A stretch of 64,000 nucleotides of DNA from an uncultured Bacilli bacterium (GTDB lineage: Bacteria; Bacillota_I; Bacilli_A; RFN20; CAG-826). The translations under genes were made by a program, and so were the position numbers. Shown here in pieces: positions 53,709-61,646 of the stretch. The DNA lies in assembly GCA_944363565.1 (NCBI GenBank), contig CALVUI010000002.1:312166-376165 (forward strand). The letters run 5' to 3'. The stretch's first letter is position 1; the number at the start of each line of letters is the position of its first letter. Under the pieces are notes generated by a model. The model was given only the letters and a program-made list of their open reading frames with translations, was not told the origin of the DNA and ran no database searches.

Positions 53709-54614
53709 ATGGAACAACTGGCCTTCGTTACTCCCTCTAGCCTTTCATTGAAGGGTCTCTATTTCCCGACCGGGAAAAAGGAAAAAGCCGTCATGGTTTT
53801 GACTGGCATGCAGGAGCATAGCGGTCGTTACCGCCCCTTCGCCGAGTTTTTGAACGGGAAAGGCTACGACGTCTATGTCTTCGATCTCCTCGGCCAAGGG
53901 GAGAACGTCGATGATCCCAAGGACCTCCAGAAGTGGCCGAATAATGCCTTCAACCTTATGATCGAAGGCCTTTACGCCTTCAACCAAAAACTTAGGGAAG
54001 AGGGCTACCAGAAGGTCTTCTTGCTCGCCCATAGCTGCGGTTCCTTCGTGAGCCAGGGCTATATCGAGACCCATCCTGCCTCCATGGATGGGGTCATCCT
54101 CGTGGGCACGAACGGGCCCGCGAGATTGCTCTATGCCTTCGCGAACGCCTTGTCCGGGTTATTGGTCAACGACAAGAACCGCGATGAAGAAGGACACTTT
54201 TTCACCCGTCTGGCCTTCGGGCCCTATGAGAAAAAACTACCTAAGGGCAGCGATCCCCTCGGGTGGCTCAGTTACGACGAAGATAACATAAAAGCCTATA
54301 AGGAAGATCCCTACTGCGGTTCCCCCAATACCAAGGGCTTTTGGCGCGATTTCTTTAGGGGTATGAACGAACTCTACAAGAAGAAAAACATCCGTAGAAT
54401 CAGCCCCGATGAGAAGATATTGATCCTTTCGGGGATCGATGATCCGGTCGGGGAGATGGGCAAGGGAATCAAGCGTTTGGTCAAGATGTATCAAAAAGCC
54501 GGAGTCAAGGACCTAGGCTATGTCCTGTACGAAAAGATGCGCCACGAGATTCTAAACGAACCGCGGAAGGACCAGGTCTATCAAGACGTCATCGAGTTCC
54601 TGGATAGTAGATAA
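53709..54614 (+). CDS. Alpha/beta hydrolase (monoacylglycerol lipase/lysophospholipase type)
   Basis: A 301-residue serine hydrolase. MVLTGMQEHSGRYRPFAEFL matches the HG-x-x-EHS-x-RY-like motif of monoacylglycerol lipases (here GMQEHSGRY). The nucleophile Ser is in LLAHSCGSFVSQG, a variant elbow. Asp in ILSGIDDPVGEMGK and His in EKMRHEILNEPRKDQ complete the triad. No signal peptide. AAAAGGAAG lies 4 bases before the ATG. It starts a short plus-strand run with the polymerase gene, 1 base apart. Confidence 0.85.
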   Translation: MEQLAFVTPSSLSLKGLYFPTGKKEKAVMVLTGMQEHSGRYRPFAEFLNGKGYDVYVFDLLGQGENVDDPKDLQKWPNNAFNLMIEGLYAFNQKLREEGYQKVFLLAHSCGSFVSQGYIETHPASMDGVILVGTNGPARLLYAFANALSGLLVNDKNRDEEGHFFTRLAFGPYEKKLPKGSDPLGWLSYDEDNIKAYKEDPYCGSPNTKGFWRDFFRGMNELYKKKNIRRISPDEKILILSGIDDPVGEMGKGIKRLVKMYQKAGVKDLGYVLYEKMRHEILNEPRKDQVYQDVIEFLDSR

Positions 54615-54615
54615 G

Positions 54616-56733
54616 ATGACCAAGACCCTAAGCCGGAAAAGTTTGTTCGCGCGTGGCCGTTCGCCTTATTGGCTCGGCTTCCTTTGCTTTTTGCTACTGA
54701 CGGTTCTGACCGCCTTCTTCCAAGAAGACATCGCCCTCTTCAACAAGGCCTGGGCCAACCATTTCACCTTCCTGGAATTCGGGATCACCTTGGGGGCGGT
54801 CCTTGTTCTTTATCTGATCGTCGGTTTGATCGCGTTCTACGCCTTCGGGGTCAAGTTCAACTACAAGGTCGCCCTTTGGACCACGGTCCTCGTCGTCTGC
54901 GTGGTCATCGGAGCCTTGACCCTTCCGGACCGCTTCTTCTTCGAGCGGAACGAGTCGACCTACTACATCACCGAGGCCGCCCGTTTTCGGTTCGGGGCCA
55001 AGGGGGTAGTGGACTGCCTATATTTGTATTATTTCTTCGCAATCTTCCCCTCTTTGATGCGAAATCGCCGCACGATCGACAATATCATGAGGCTCGCGGT
55101 CATCGCCGTCTTTGCCATCATCGCCGTCTCCATCGCCTTGGAGTGGGGCAAATACGTCACCTACTTCACCCAGACCGCCCTTCCGGGTCAGTCTTGGTCC
55201 TTCAACGCCTTCTTCATGAACAAGAACATCTTCGGGATGGCCATGATCCTCGGCTTCTTCGCCTGCCTCTATCTCCATTCCCGATATCCCCGGTTCTACT
55301 ATCTCTTCCTTCTCTTCTTCTTCACCATCTACAACGTCTTGATTGATTGCCGGACCGCCCTCATCCTCCAGACTTTCTGCCTCGGCCTCTATCTGGTCTA
55401 CCGTTTCTTTTTGACCATCAAGGAACATCCTTGGCGGAACTCCATCTCCGCGGTTTTCTTTTTGTTCCTTGCCGTCTTCGTGGTCCTCGTCATCTTCGTC
55501 GAAGGGGCCTTCGACTCCATCCCCTTCATCGCCAACTTCGGGAACCAGATCCGCCACTCGATCTTCGAGGTCGGTAGTTCCACCATGGACTCGCGGACCC
55601 TCTTCTATGAAGAGACGCTGAGGCTGGTCTGCCGCGATGCCTATAGCTTCTTCTTCGGGATCGGCGGGGAAGCCATCTCCTACATACTGACCGCCCCCTT
55701 CGGGGCCGTGGTCTGGGGCGACATCGGGGTCACCTCGACCCACAACGGCTTCATCTTCGTCATTGCCAAGTTCGGCTTCATCGGCCTATGCATCTACATC
55801 GGGTTACTGGGTTATCTCTTCTACAAGGTCATCTATGGCATGTACCACGGGGACCGGAGCATGGGGGCTTCCTTCTTCATCCTCATCGGGATCTTGCTCC
55901 ACTCCATCAGTGAGAACACGATGTTATTCGGTTCCACCACCCAGATGTGCGGGATGCTGATCGTCGGGGTCCTTCCGATCCTCGTCAAATACTCAGCCGA
56001 AGATAGGCTCTTGACCCCAGGCAACCTCCCAATCGGAGCCTATGACGAGCCCAAACCATTAAGGATTAGTTTCGGGACTAGGTTCTTGCTATCGGTCCTT
56101 CTCTTCTTCGCCGCCTTCGCCGTGGCTTCTCCAAGTCTAGGTTTCCTCGTCGGTGGGGGCCGTTTCGGTAGCGACGTCTTCTCCTATGTCTCCTTGGGCC
56201 TCTCGGTCCTTATTTGGCCTCGTGTTTATATGTCCCTGGCTAATAGAAGCAAGGTCATGGGTCTCTTGGCCTTTGTCTTGGGCTTAGGGAGCGTCGCCCT
56301 GTCCTTCTATCTCCCGGGGGTCGGGACCTTGATCGTGGTCAGCATCTTCGCCTTCGCCGGTTTTGTGACCAGCCTCGTCCTCGAAGGGAAGTCCTTCTTT
56401 GCCCTTACCGGTTATTACCTCCTCACCCTCCTCGGCTTCCTCATTCCGACGGTACTGGCTTTCTGCTCCATGTATTTCTCCGGCCTCCATCTCCGCTTAC
56501 TAAGCGACTACGGGGTCATCATGCTTTTGCTCGCGGTCGTGGAAGGTTATGGCCTATTGTTATTCCTTTCGCCCTTCACCGCCTTCCTCTTCCCGAAGTG
56601 GTTATATAGGGGCGAATACATCGAGCAGTTCTTCGCGACCATCCAGGACAAATTAAAAAGCCGCCTTAGCATCAAGGGGCCGAAGACCAGGAAGAGATGG
56701 AAACGCCTAACGGCCCGGAGTGTACCCAAATAG
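54616..56733 (+). CDS. O-antigen ligase/Wzy-type polysaccharide polymerase
   Basis: A 705-residue membrane protein with about 14-16 hydrophobic segments. The Wzy_C-type region includes SFNAFFMNKNIFGMAMILGF, IDCRTALIL and the large outside loop (VGSSTMDSRTLFYEETLRLV, then TSTHNGFIFVIAKFGF). The NKN-x-FG and SR-T / HN patterns are characteristic of O-antigen ligase-like polymerases that join undecaprenyl-linked repeat units outside the membrane. It neighbours the initiating transferase and flippase, so it is probably the polymerase of this capsule or wall-polysaccharide pathway. Its 3' end overlaps the convergent transferase gene by 27 bases. Confidence 0.8.
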   Translation: MTKTLSRKSLFARGRSPYWLGFLCFLLLTVLTAFFQEDIALFNKAWANHFTFLEFGITLGAVLVLYLIVGLIAFYAFGVKFNYKVALWTTVLVVCVVIGALTLPDRFFFERNESTYYITEAARFRFGAKGVVDCLYLYYFFAIFPSLMRNRRTIDNIMRLAVIAVFAIIAVSIALEWGKYVTYFTQTALPGQSWSFNAFFMNKNIFGMAMILGFFACLYLHSRYPRFYYLFLLFFFTIYNVLIDCRTALILQTFCLGLYLVYRFFLTIKEHPWRNSISAVFFLFLAVFVVLVIFVEGAFDSIPFIANFGNQIRHSIFEVGSSTMDSRTLFYEETLRLVCRDAYSFFFGIGGEAISYILTAPFGAVVWGDIGVTSTHNGFIFVIAKFGFIGLCIYIGLLGYLFYKVIYGMYHGDRSMGASFFILIGILLHSISENTMLFGSTTQMCGMLIVGVLPILVKYSAEDRLLTPGNLPIGAYDEPKPLRISFGTRFLLSVLLFFAAFAVASPSLGFLVGGGRFGSDVFSYVSLGLSVLIWPRVYMSLANRSKVMGLLAFVLGLGSVALSFYLPGVGTLIVVSIFAFAGFVTSLVLEGKSFFALTGYYLLTLLGFLIPTVLAFCSMYFSGLHLRLLSDYGVIMLLLAVVEGYGLLLFLSPFTAFLFPKWLYRGEYIEQFFATIQDKLKSRLSIKGPKTRKRWKRLTARSVPK

Positions 56734-57327
56734 GCAGAGGAAGGACCAGAAGAAGATCTTGATATCGAGCCATAAGCCGAGGTGGGCGACGTAGTAGGCG
56801 TCGTACTCGGCTTTTTTCTTGCAGTCGTTGTCGCGATGCAAATAGATTTGGGCGTAGCCACTTAATCCCGGCCTGACTAGGACGGGCGAAGGGATATAGG
56901 AGAGGCGGGCATCGATGAGGTCGTCCTCGATCCCCCGGGGTTGGCAGGGGCGGGGACCGACGAAGCTCATGTCGCCTTTGAGGATATTGAAGAGCTGGGG
57001 CAATTCATCAAGGCTCGTCCGCCTCATGATCCGGCCCCACTTGGTGACCATGTTCTGTTGGGTTTTGACATCCAAGTGGCTGGTGGCGACGTTGGGGGCA
57101 TCGACCCGCATGGAACGGAACTTGTAGAAGTTGAATTCCTTTAAATCCTTGCCGACCCTTTTCTGCTTGAAGATGGCGGGACCTTTGGAGGTCAGCTTGA
57201 CCATGAGGGCGCAGAAAAGCATGAGGGGGGACAAAACGATCAAACCGAGGATCGAGCCGAAGACGTCGACGCAACGTTTGAAGGCGAGGTAGGCCTTGGT
57301 TCGACGACTCAGCACGTACCCGGACAT
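56707..57327 (-). CDS. Undecaprenyl-phosphate sugar-1-phosphate transferase
   Basis: About 206 residues: the minimal catalytic domain of the bacterial sugar transferase (CpsE/WcaJ/PglC-like) family, which starts repeat-unit assembly by moving a sugar-phosphate onto undecaprenyl phosphate. KRCVDVFGSILGLIVLSPLM is the membrane re-entrant helix. GPAIFKQKRVGKDLKEFNFY, KFRSMR, TSLDELPQLFNILKGDMSFV, GPRP and VRPGLSGYAQI are the family blocks. A TTG at 57363 is in frame. I place the start at the ATG at 57327 because TAATAT ends 7 bases before it with TTGAGG as a -35 at 17 bases, so the longer form would begin inside the promoter. Confidence 0.9.
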   Translation of the reverse strand: MSGYVLSRRTKAYLAFKRCVDVFGSILGLIVLSPLMLFCALMVKLTSKGPAIFKQKRVGKDLKEFNFYKFRSMRVDAPNVATSHLDVKTQQNMVTKWGRIMRRTSLDELPQLFNILKGDMSFVGPRPCQPRGIEDDLIDARLSYIPSPVLVRPGLSGYAQIYLHRDNDCKKKAEYDAYYVAHLGLWLDIKIFFWSFLCLFGYTPGR

Positions 57328-57334
57328 CGCCGCA

Positions 57335-57340
57335 ATATTA
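57335..57340 (-). promoter_or_regulatory. Promoter of the leaderless sugar-phosphate transferase gene
   Basis: On the minus strand TAATAT ends 7 bases before the ATG at 57327. TTGAGG at 57358-57363, 17 bases further up, is a plausible -35. It overlaps the annotated-looking TTG start, arguing against that start. Confidence 0.55.
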
Positions 57341-57522
57341 CGATAGAGGAAGCCATCCCTCAAGGTGCAAAAACGAATGGAAAAATCTCATGCATTGAAG
57401 ATATTTCCTATGCTAATTCGTCGGAAAATGTAAAGAAAACGGAAGCGGGAAGAGGCCAATCGCCCGCGTCCGTCGTGGCCTTTTGGCTCGTGGTCCCTAT
57501 GGCCCAATGGGGCCCCAGGTCC

Positions 57523-57528
57523 TAAAAT
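57523..57528 (+). promoter_or_regulatory. -10 box of the leaderless flippase gene
   Basis: TAAAAT ends 6 bases before the ATG at 57535 (gap ATCCTC). No Shine-Dalgarno. The rest of the 207-base divergent gap shows no gene. Confidence 0.5.
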
Positions 57529-57534
57529 ATCCTC

Positions 57535-59073
57535 ATGTCAGGCAGCACCGCGATCAAGAAGGGCATCGTTGCCACCTACGCGCGGCTCTTCGTCTATCTC
57601 CTGATCTCCCTTTTCTATCCCCCTTACTTGCTAAGCAAGGTCGGGGTCGAAAGCAACGGGCTTTATTATCTGGCCACCGCGGTGGCCTCCTCCTTGCTCC
57701 TTCTTTCCTTTGGGATCGAAAACGCCTATGTCCGGTTTGCCACGAGGGCCAAAGAGGAGTCCGAAGAAAAACTGGCCAAGACCAACGGGACCTTCATGCT
57801 CCTTTTTGGCCTCATCGGCCTCTTGATCGTCATCTTGGGCGGGGTGGCGGCCCTTCTTTTCAATTACGGGGTTATCCAAACAAATGGGAATCCCGAAACC
57901 GCGGCCTACCTCGTTTTAATCCTTTCGGCTTCCGGAGGCCTCGATTTCTTCTTCTCCCTCTTTGCCTGGAACAACTACTTCCGGGAACGTTTCGTCTTCA
58001 ACCAGGTCACCCTTTTGGTGACCCATATCTTGGGGATTGGGTTGTCCGCGTTGTTCCTGTATCTCGGTTATGACATCATCGCCGTGGCCCTATGCACCGC
58101 GGTCGGGGTCCTCCTCATGGACCTCGTCTTCTTCTTCGAGGCCAGTCTCATCCACCCCCAGAAATGGGCCTTTCCTTCCCTCAAGGAATTCAAAACCGAG
58201 AGCAAGGAGATCTACCGTTTCTCCCTTTATATCTTCCTCACCGTCTTGGTCACCAGCGTGTACACCAACGCGGGAAGGTTAATTCTCGGTCTGGCCTATG
58301 ACTCCGGCCTGGCGGTGACGATACTAGGCTACGCCCTCCAGTTCTATAGCTATGAGGTTTTGGTCTCCAAGGCCATCGCCAATTCCTTTGCCCCGCGTCT
58401 CAATGCCCTCGCGGTCAAGGGGGAGGACCAAGAAGTCGGAAATCTCTTCCTCAAGGGCTCGATTGCCCAATCTACGGTCTTGCTATTCGTAATCGGAGGC
58501 TTTGTCTCCGCGGGGCGGCCCTTCTTGTCCTTATGGCTTGGGGCTAGCCTTGAGACCAGTAGTTTATCCACCATCTACATCCAGGCTTCGAGTTTCCTAG
58601 CCTTGTTCCTTCTACCTCTTGGCTTGTCCCTTCTTACCGAAGTGGAACGGGCCTATGGGAAGCATCGGTTCGACGCCCTCTGTTCCTTGGGTTTGGCCTT
58701 GCTGGCTTTGGTGGCCGCGGTCATCCTCGTTTATCTCTTGCCCAATGATCTCAAGGTCTATTCGATCCTCTTTGGCTTTGGTCTTCCCTTAATCCTGACC
58801 GCGGCCATGCGGATCATCTATGGGAAGAAGGTCCTGAAGATGCCTTTAGGGTCGTATTTCCGACTTCTATTAGGTTCCTTCCTCTTGATGGTGGTCTCGG
58901 CCTTCCCGTTTACCTTGCTGGTCCATCTGGGGATCCTCGACGGTCTTGGATCCCTTGCTTCTTTTCTCATCAGCGGTTTCGGTTACGTCTTCCTCTTTGG
59001 ACTGCTTGGTTTATTGGTCTACCACAAAAAGGTCAAAGCCTTCATCGAGAAGAGGAGAAAGAAGAAGGCCTAG
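57535..59073 (+). CDS. Polysaccharide flippase (Wzx/MATE-like)
   Basis: A 512-residue membrane protein with about 14 hydrophobic segments and a Lys/Arg-rich C-terminus, matching the polysaccharide transporter family. KKGIVATYARLFVYLLISLF at the N-terminus, GLYYLATAVASSLLLLSFG in the second helices and the central FSLYIFLTVLVTSVYTNAGR are typical. It should move undecaprenyl-linked repeat units across the membrane for the nearby polymerase. The ATG has no Shine-Dalgarno; TAAAAT lies 6 bases upstream. Its TAG stop shares CTAG with the stop of the gene on the opposite strand. Confidence 0.85.
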   Translation: MSGSTAIKKGIVATYARLFVYLLISLFYPPYLLSKVGVESNGLYYLATAVASSLLLLSFGIENAYVRFATRAKEESEEKLAKTNGTFMLLFGLIGLLIVILGGVAALLFNYGVIQTNGNPETAAYLVLILSASGGLDFFFSLFAWNNYFRERFVFNQVTLLVTHILGIGLSALFLYLGYDIIAVALCTAVGVLLMDLVFFFEASLIHPQKWAFPSLKEFKTESKEIYRFSLYIFLTVLVTSVYTNAGRLILGLAYDSGLAVTILGYALQFYSYEVLVSKAIANSFAPRLNALAVKGEDQEVGNLFLKGSIAQSTVLLFVIGGFVSAGRPFLSLWLGASLETSSLSTIYIQASSFLALFLLPLGLSLLTEVERAYGKHRFDALCSLGLALLALVAAVILVYLLPNDLKVYSILFGFGLPLILTAAMRIIYGKKVLKMPLGSYFRLLLGSFLLMVVSAFPFTLLVHLGILDGLGSLASFLISGFGYVFLFGLLGLLVYHKKVKAFIEKRRKKKA

Positions 59074-59390
59074 GGTTTGACCCCTAGGGCCCTTAGGGCC
59101 TTCCGTCTTTCCTTTAGTGATTCCCTCAGTTTCCTGATCTCCTTTTGGGTCAATAGATACAATGCCCTTTCTTTTATAGCTTCCTGGTGTTCTTTGGATC
59201 CTTCCTTCCCGACGTAGACCGAAGTGCTTTTGCCATTCTTCCTTAGACGGCGGTAGACGTAGTTCCCGGATTTGAGATTAGAGACCACCAAAGCCCCCTT
59301 GGGGAGGCGTTCCAAGGACTTCTCGAGTTCATCTAGGCTTTGGTGGTCCCTCTTATAGGCGCTTAGAAGGGTCTCTACGATCTGGGACAT
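59070..59390 (-). CDS. Small basic protein with YVGK motif, function unknown
   Basis: 106 residues from the ATG at 59390. The core is LPKGALVVSNLKSGNYVYRR followed by a SVYVGKEGSKEH segment, and the C-terminal half is a long basic helix (LTQKEIRKLRESLKERRKA). This L-P-K-G ... Y-x-G-K pattern recurs in small unannotated proteins of Firmicutes, perhaps nucleic-acid binding (inference). An upstream in-frame GTG/TTG-type extension to 59417 exists, but TACAAT ends 6 bases before the ATG at 59390 and would lie inside it. The stop is shared with the flippase stop (CTAG). Confidence 0.65.
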   Translation of the reverse strand: MSQIVETLLSAYKRDHQSLDELEKSLERLPKGALVVSNLKSGNYVYRRLRKNGKSTSVYVGKEGSKEHQEAIKERALYLLTQKEIRKLRESLKERRKALRALGVKP

Positions 59391-59396
59391 AGGCAA

Positions 59397-59402
59397 ATTG
59401 TA
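59397..59402 (-). promoter_or_regulatory. -10 box of the small basic-protein gene
   Basis: On the minus strand TACAAT ends 6 bases before the ATG at 59390 (gap TTGCCT). TTGACG at 59422-59427 could be a -35, with a long 19-base spacer. Confidence 0.5.
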
Positions 59403-59516
59403 GGTAGGCTTCCTCATATACCGTCAACCTCGATATTGGGTTTTCTATAATCGATGGAAGGTGTAAAGAGGGATACATGGGCCGTATTTGGCATTCAACA
59501 AGGCCGATATTTCTTC

Positions 59517-59522
59517 TATCAT
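59517..59522 (+). promoter_or_regulatory. -10 box of the leaderless capE operon
   Basis: TATCAT ends 7 bases before the ATG at 59530 (gap TTGACCT). No Shine-Dalgarno. Confidence 0.5.
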
Positions 59523-59529
59523 TTGACCT

Positions 59530-60549
59530 ATGGAAAAAGATTATCCCCTCTTTAGAGGGAAGACGCTTCTGGTCACCGGGGGGACCGGGAGTTTCGGACA
59601 TGCGGTCGTCGACCGCTTCCTCAGAACCGACATCAAGGAAATCAGGATCTTGAGCCGTGACGAAAAGAAGCAGGACGACATGCGTAAGCATTACGAAAAC
59701 GAGAAGCTGAAGTTCTATATCGGCGATGTCCGGGATTACAACGCCATCGACTATGCCTTCCGGGGCGTCGATTACGTCTTCTCGGCCGCCGCGTTGAAGC
59801 AGGTCCCCAGCTGCGAGTTCTATCCGATGGAGGCGGTCAAGACCAACGTCATCGGAAGCGACAACGTCATCTCGGCCTGTGTCCGCAACCACGTCAAGAA
59901 GGCCATCTTCCTCTCCACCGACAAGGCCGCCTATCCCATCAACGCGATGGGGATGAGCAAGGCCTTGATGGAGAAAAACGTGGTGGCCAGATCCAGGCAA
60001 TTGCTGGATGGCGATACGGTTTTGTGCTTGACCCGTTACGGGAACGTCATGGCCTCACGCGGTTCGGTCATCCCCCTCTTCTTGGAACAGATCAAGGAAG
60101 GCCGTCCCATCACCATCACCAATCCTGAGATGACCCGTTTCATGATGACCCTCGAGGATGCGGTCGATCTGGTCCTCTTTGCCTTCGAGCACGGGGAGCA
60201 GGGTGATTTGTTCGTCCAGAAGGCCCCGGCCGCGACGATCGAAACCCTGGCGAAAGCGGTCCTCGAACTGACCAAGTCCAAGAACGGGGTCGAATACATC
60301 GGGACCAGGCACGGGGAGAAGCTCTACGAGACCCTGGTGACCCAGGAGGAGATGTTAAGAGCCATCGACGAAGGGCACTTCTTTAGGATCAAGGCCGATA
60401 ACCGCGACCTCAATTACGAGATGTATGTGGAGAAGGGAAATCGGAAGCTCGACTTCGCCGAGTCCTATACCTCCCACAATACCGAACGTCTCGACGTCGA
60501 AGGGATGAAGCGGGAATTAAGACGCCTCGACTTGTTTAAGGGTCTATGA
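59530..60549 (+). CDS. capE: UDP-N-acetylglucosamine 4,6-dehydratase/5-epimerase CapE
   Basis: 339 residues. The first enzyme of UDP-N-acetyl-L-fucosamine synthesis, it dehydrates and epimerises UDP-GlcNAc. The Rossmann motif is LLVTGGTGSFGHAVVDRFL. STDKAAYPINAMGMSKALME holds the catalytic site, with Met140 and Lys144 where most SDR enzymes have Tyr and Lys; this Met-Lys form is known for CapE/FnlA. LTRYGNVMASRGSVIPLFLE and GTRHGEKLYETL follow. It overlaps capF by 4 bases and heads the capEFG unit. A leaderless start is predicted. Confidence 0.93.
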   Translation: MEKDYPLFRGKTLLVTGGTGSFGHAVVDRFLRTDIKEIRILSRDEKKQDDMRKHYENEKLKFYIGDVRDYNAIDYAFRGVDYVFSAAALKQVPSCEFYPMEAVKTNVIGSDNVISACVRNHVKKAIFLSTDKAAYPINAMGMSKALMEKNVVARSRQLLDGDTVLCLTRYGNVMASRGSVIPLFLEQIKEGRPITITNPEMTRFMMTLEDAVDLVLFAFEHGEQGDLFVQKAPAATIETLAKAVLELTKSKNGVEYIGTRHGEKLYETLVTQEEMLRAIDEGHFFRIKADNRDLNYEMYVEKGNRKLDFAESYTSHNTERLDVEGMKRELRRLDLFKGL

Positions 60550-61646
60550 AGGTCCTAGTCACCGGAAGCGAGGGTTTCATCGGGAAGAACCTCTCCTATT
60601 TCCTAACGGAAAGGGGACACGAGGTCTTGCCTTACGATAAAGGCAATTCCATCGCCGAACTTCCGGGCCTCATCGAAAGATCGGACTTCATTTTCCATCT
60701 GGCTGGCATCAACCGGCCTTTGAAGGAAGAGGAATTCTTTGACGGGAACGTCAACCTCACGAGGGCCCTCGGGGAGGCCTGTCTAAATGGCGACAAGAAG
60801 CCTCCTTTGGTCTTTGCGTCCTCGACCCAGGCCGTCCTTGATAATCCTTACGGTCGAAGCAAGAAGCAGGCCGAGGATTATCTGTTTTCGTTATATAAAG
60901 AGCATCACTATCCGGTCTATATCTACCGTCTCTACAACGTCTTCGGGAAGTGGTGCCGCCCCTCCTACAATTCGGTGATCGCCACTTTCTGTTATAACGT
61001 TTCCCATGGTCTACCCATCCAAGTCAATGAGGCCGCCGGCCCCATCGACTTCGTCCACGTCGACGGTGTCTGCAAGGCCTTCGTCTCCCTATTGGATGGT
61101 AATCATAAGGGGAGTCCAGATATCCTTTATCCCGAACCCCATTATGCGGTGAAATTGGGAGATATTGCGTCCGCTTTGCGGAGATATCGCGATTTCCCCT
61201 CCACTTTGTGGCTCGAAGAACAAAAACCGGGTTTTTGGAAGGACCTTTACGGGGTTTATCTAAGTTACTGCGAGGATTTTGTTACCCCTCTTCATCCCCA
61301 CGAGGACAACCGCGGATCCTTCACCGAGATCTTCCATTCCTCCTCGGGCCAGACCTCCGTCAACATCGGCCATCCCGGAATTACCAAGGGCAACCATTAC
61401 CATCACCATAAGCATGAGAAGTACGTGGTCCTAAAGGGCGAATGTTTGATCCGTCTAAGGAAACTGGGGGCCAAGGAAGTTAAGGAAATCAAAGCGTCCG
61501 GTAACAAACTCGAGATCATCGACATCGTCCCCGGTTACGTCCATAGCATCACCACCCTTGGGGATGAAGACTCCATCACTTTGATGTGGGCCAATGAGAC
61601 CTTCGATCCCAAGGATCCCGATACTTATTTTGAGGAAGTCCTATGA
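60546..61646 (+). CDS. capF: CapF: UDP-2-acetamido-2,6-dideoxy-hexose reductase/epimerase with cupin domain
   Basis: 366 residues in two domains. About 1-245 are an SDR reductase: VLVTGSEGFIGKNLSYFL, and Tyr/Lys in DNPYGRSKKQAED. About 255-366 are a metal-binding cupin with KGNHYHHHKHEKYVVLKGEC, which performs 3-epimerisation before the reductase acts. This domain pair is diagnostic of CapF/FnlB. It acts between CapE and CapG to make UDP-N-acetyl-L-pneumosamine-type intermediates. AAGGG precedes the ATG, and both ends overlap neighbours by 4 bases. Confidence 0.93.
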   Translation: MKVLVTGSEGFIGKNLSYFLTERGHEVLPYDKGNSIAELPGLIERSDFIFHLAGINRPLKEEEFFDGNVNLTRALGEACLNGDKKPPLVFASSTQAVLDNPYGRSKKQAEDYLFSLYKEHHYPVYIYRLYNVFGKWCRPSYNSVIATFCYNVSHGLPIQVNEAAGPIDFVHVDGVCKAFVSLLDGNHKGSPDILYPEPHYAVKLGDIASALRRYRDFPSTLWLEEQKPGFWKDLYGVYLSYCEDFVTPLHPHEDNRGSFTEIFHSSSGQTSVNIGHPGITKGNHYHHHKHEKYVVLKGECLIRLRKLGAKEVKEIKASGNKLEIIDIVPGYVHSITTLGDEDSITLMWANETFDPKDPDTYFEEVL

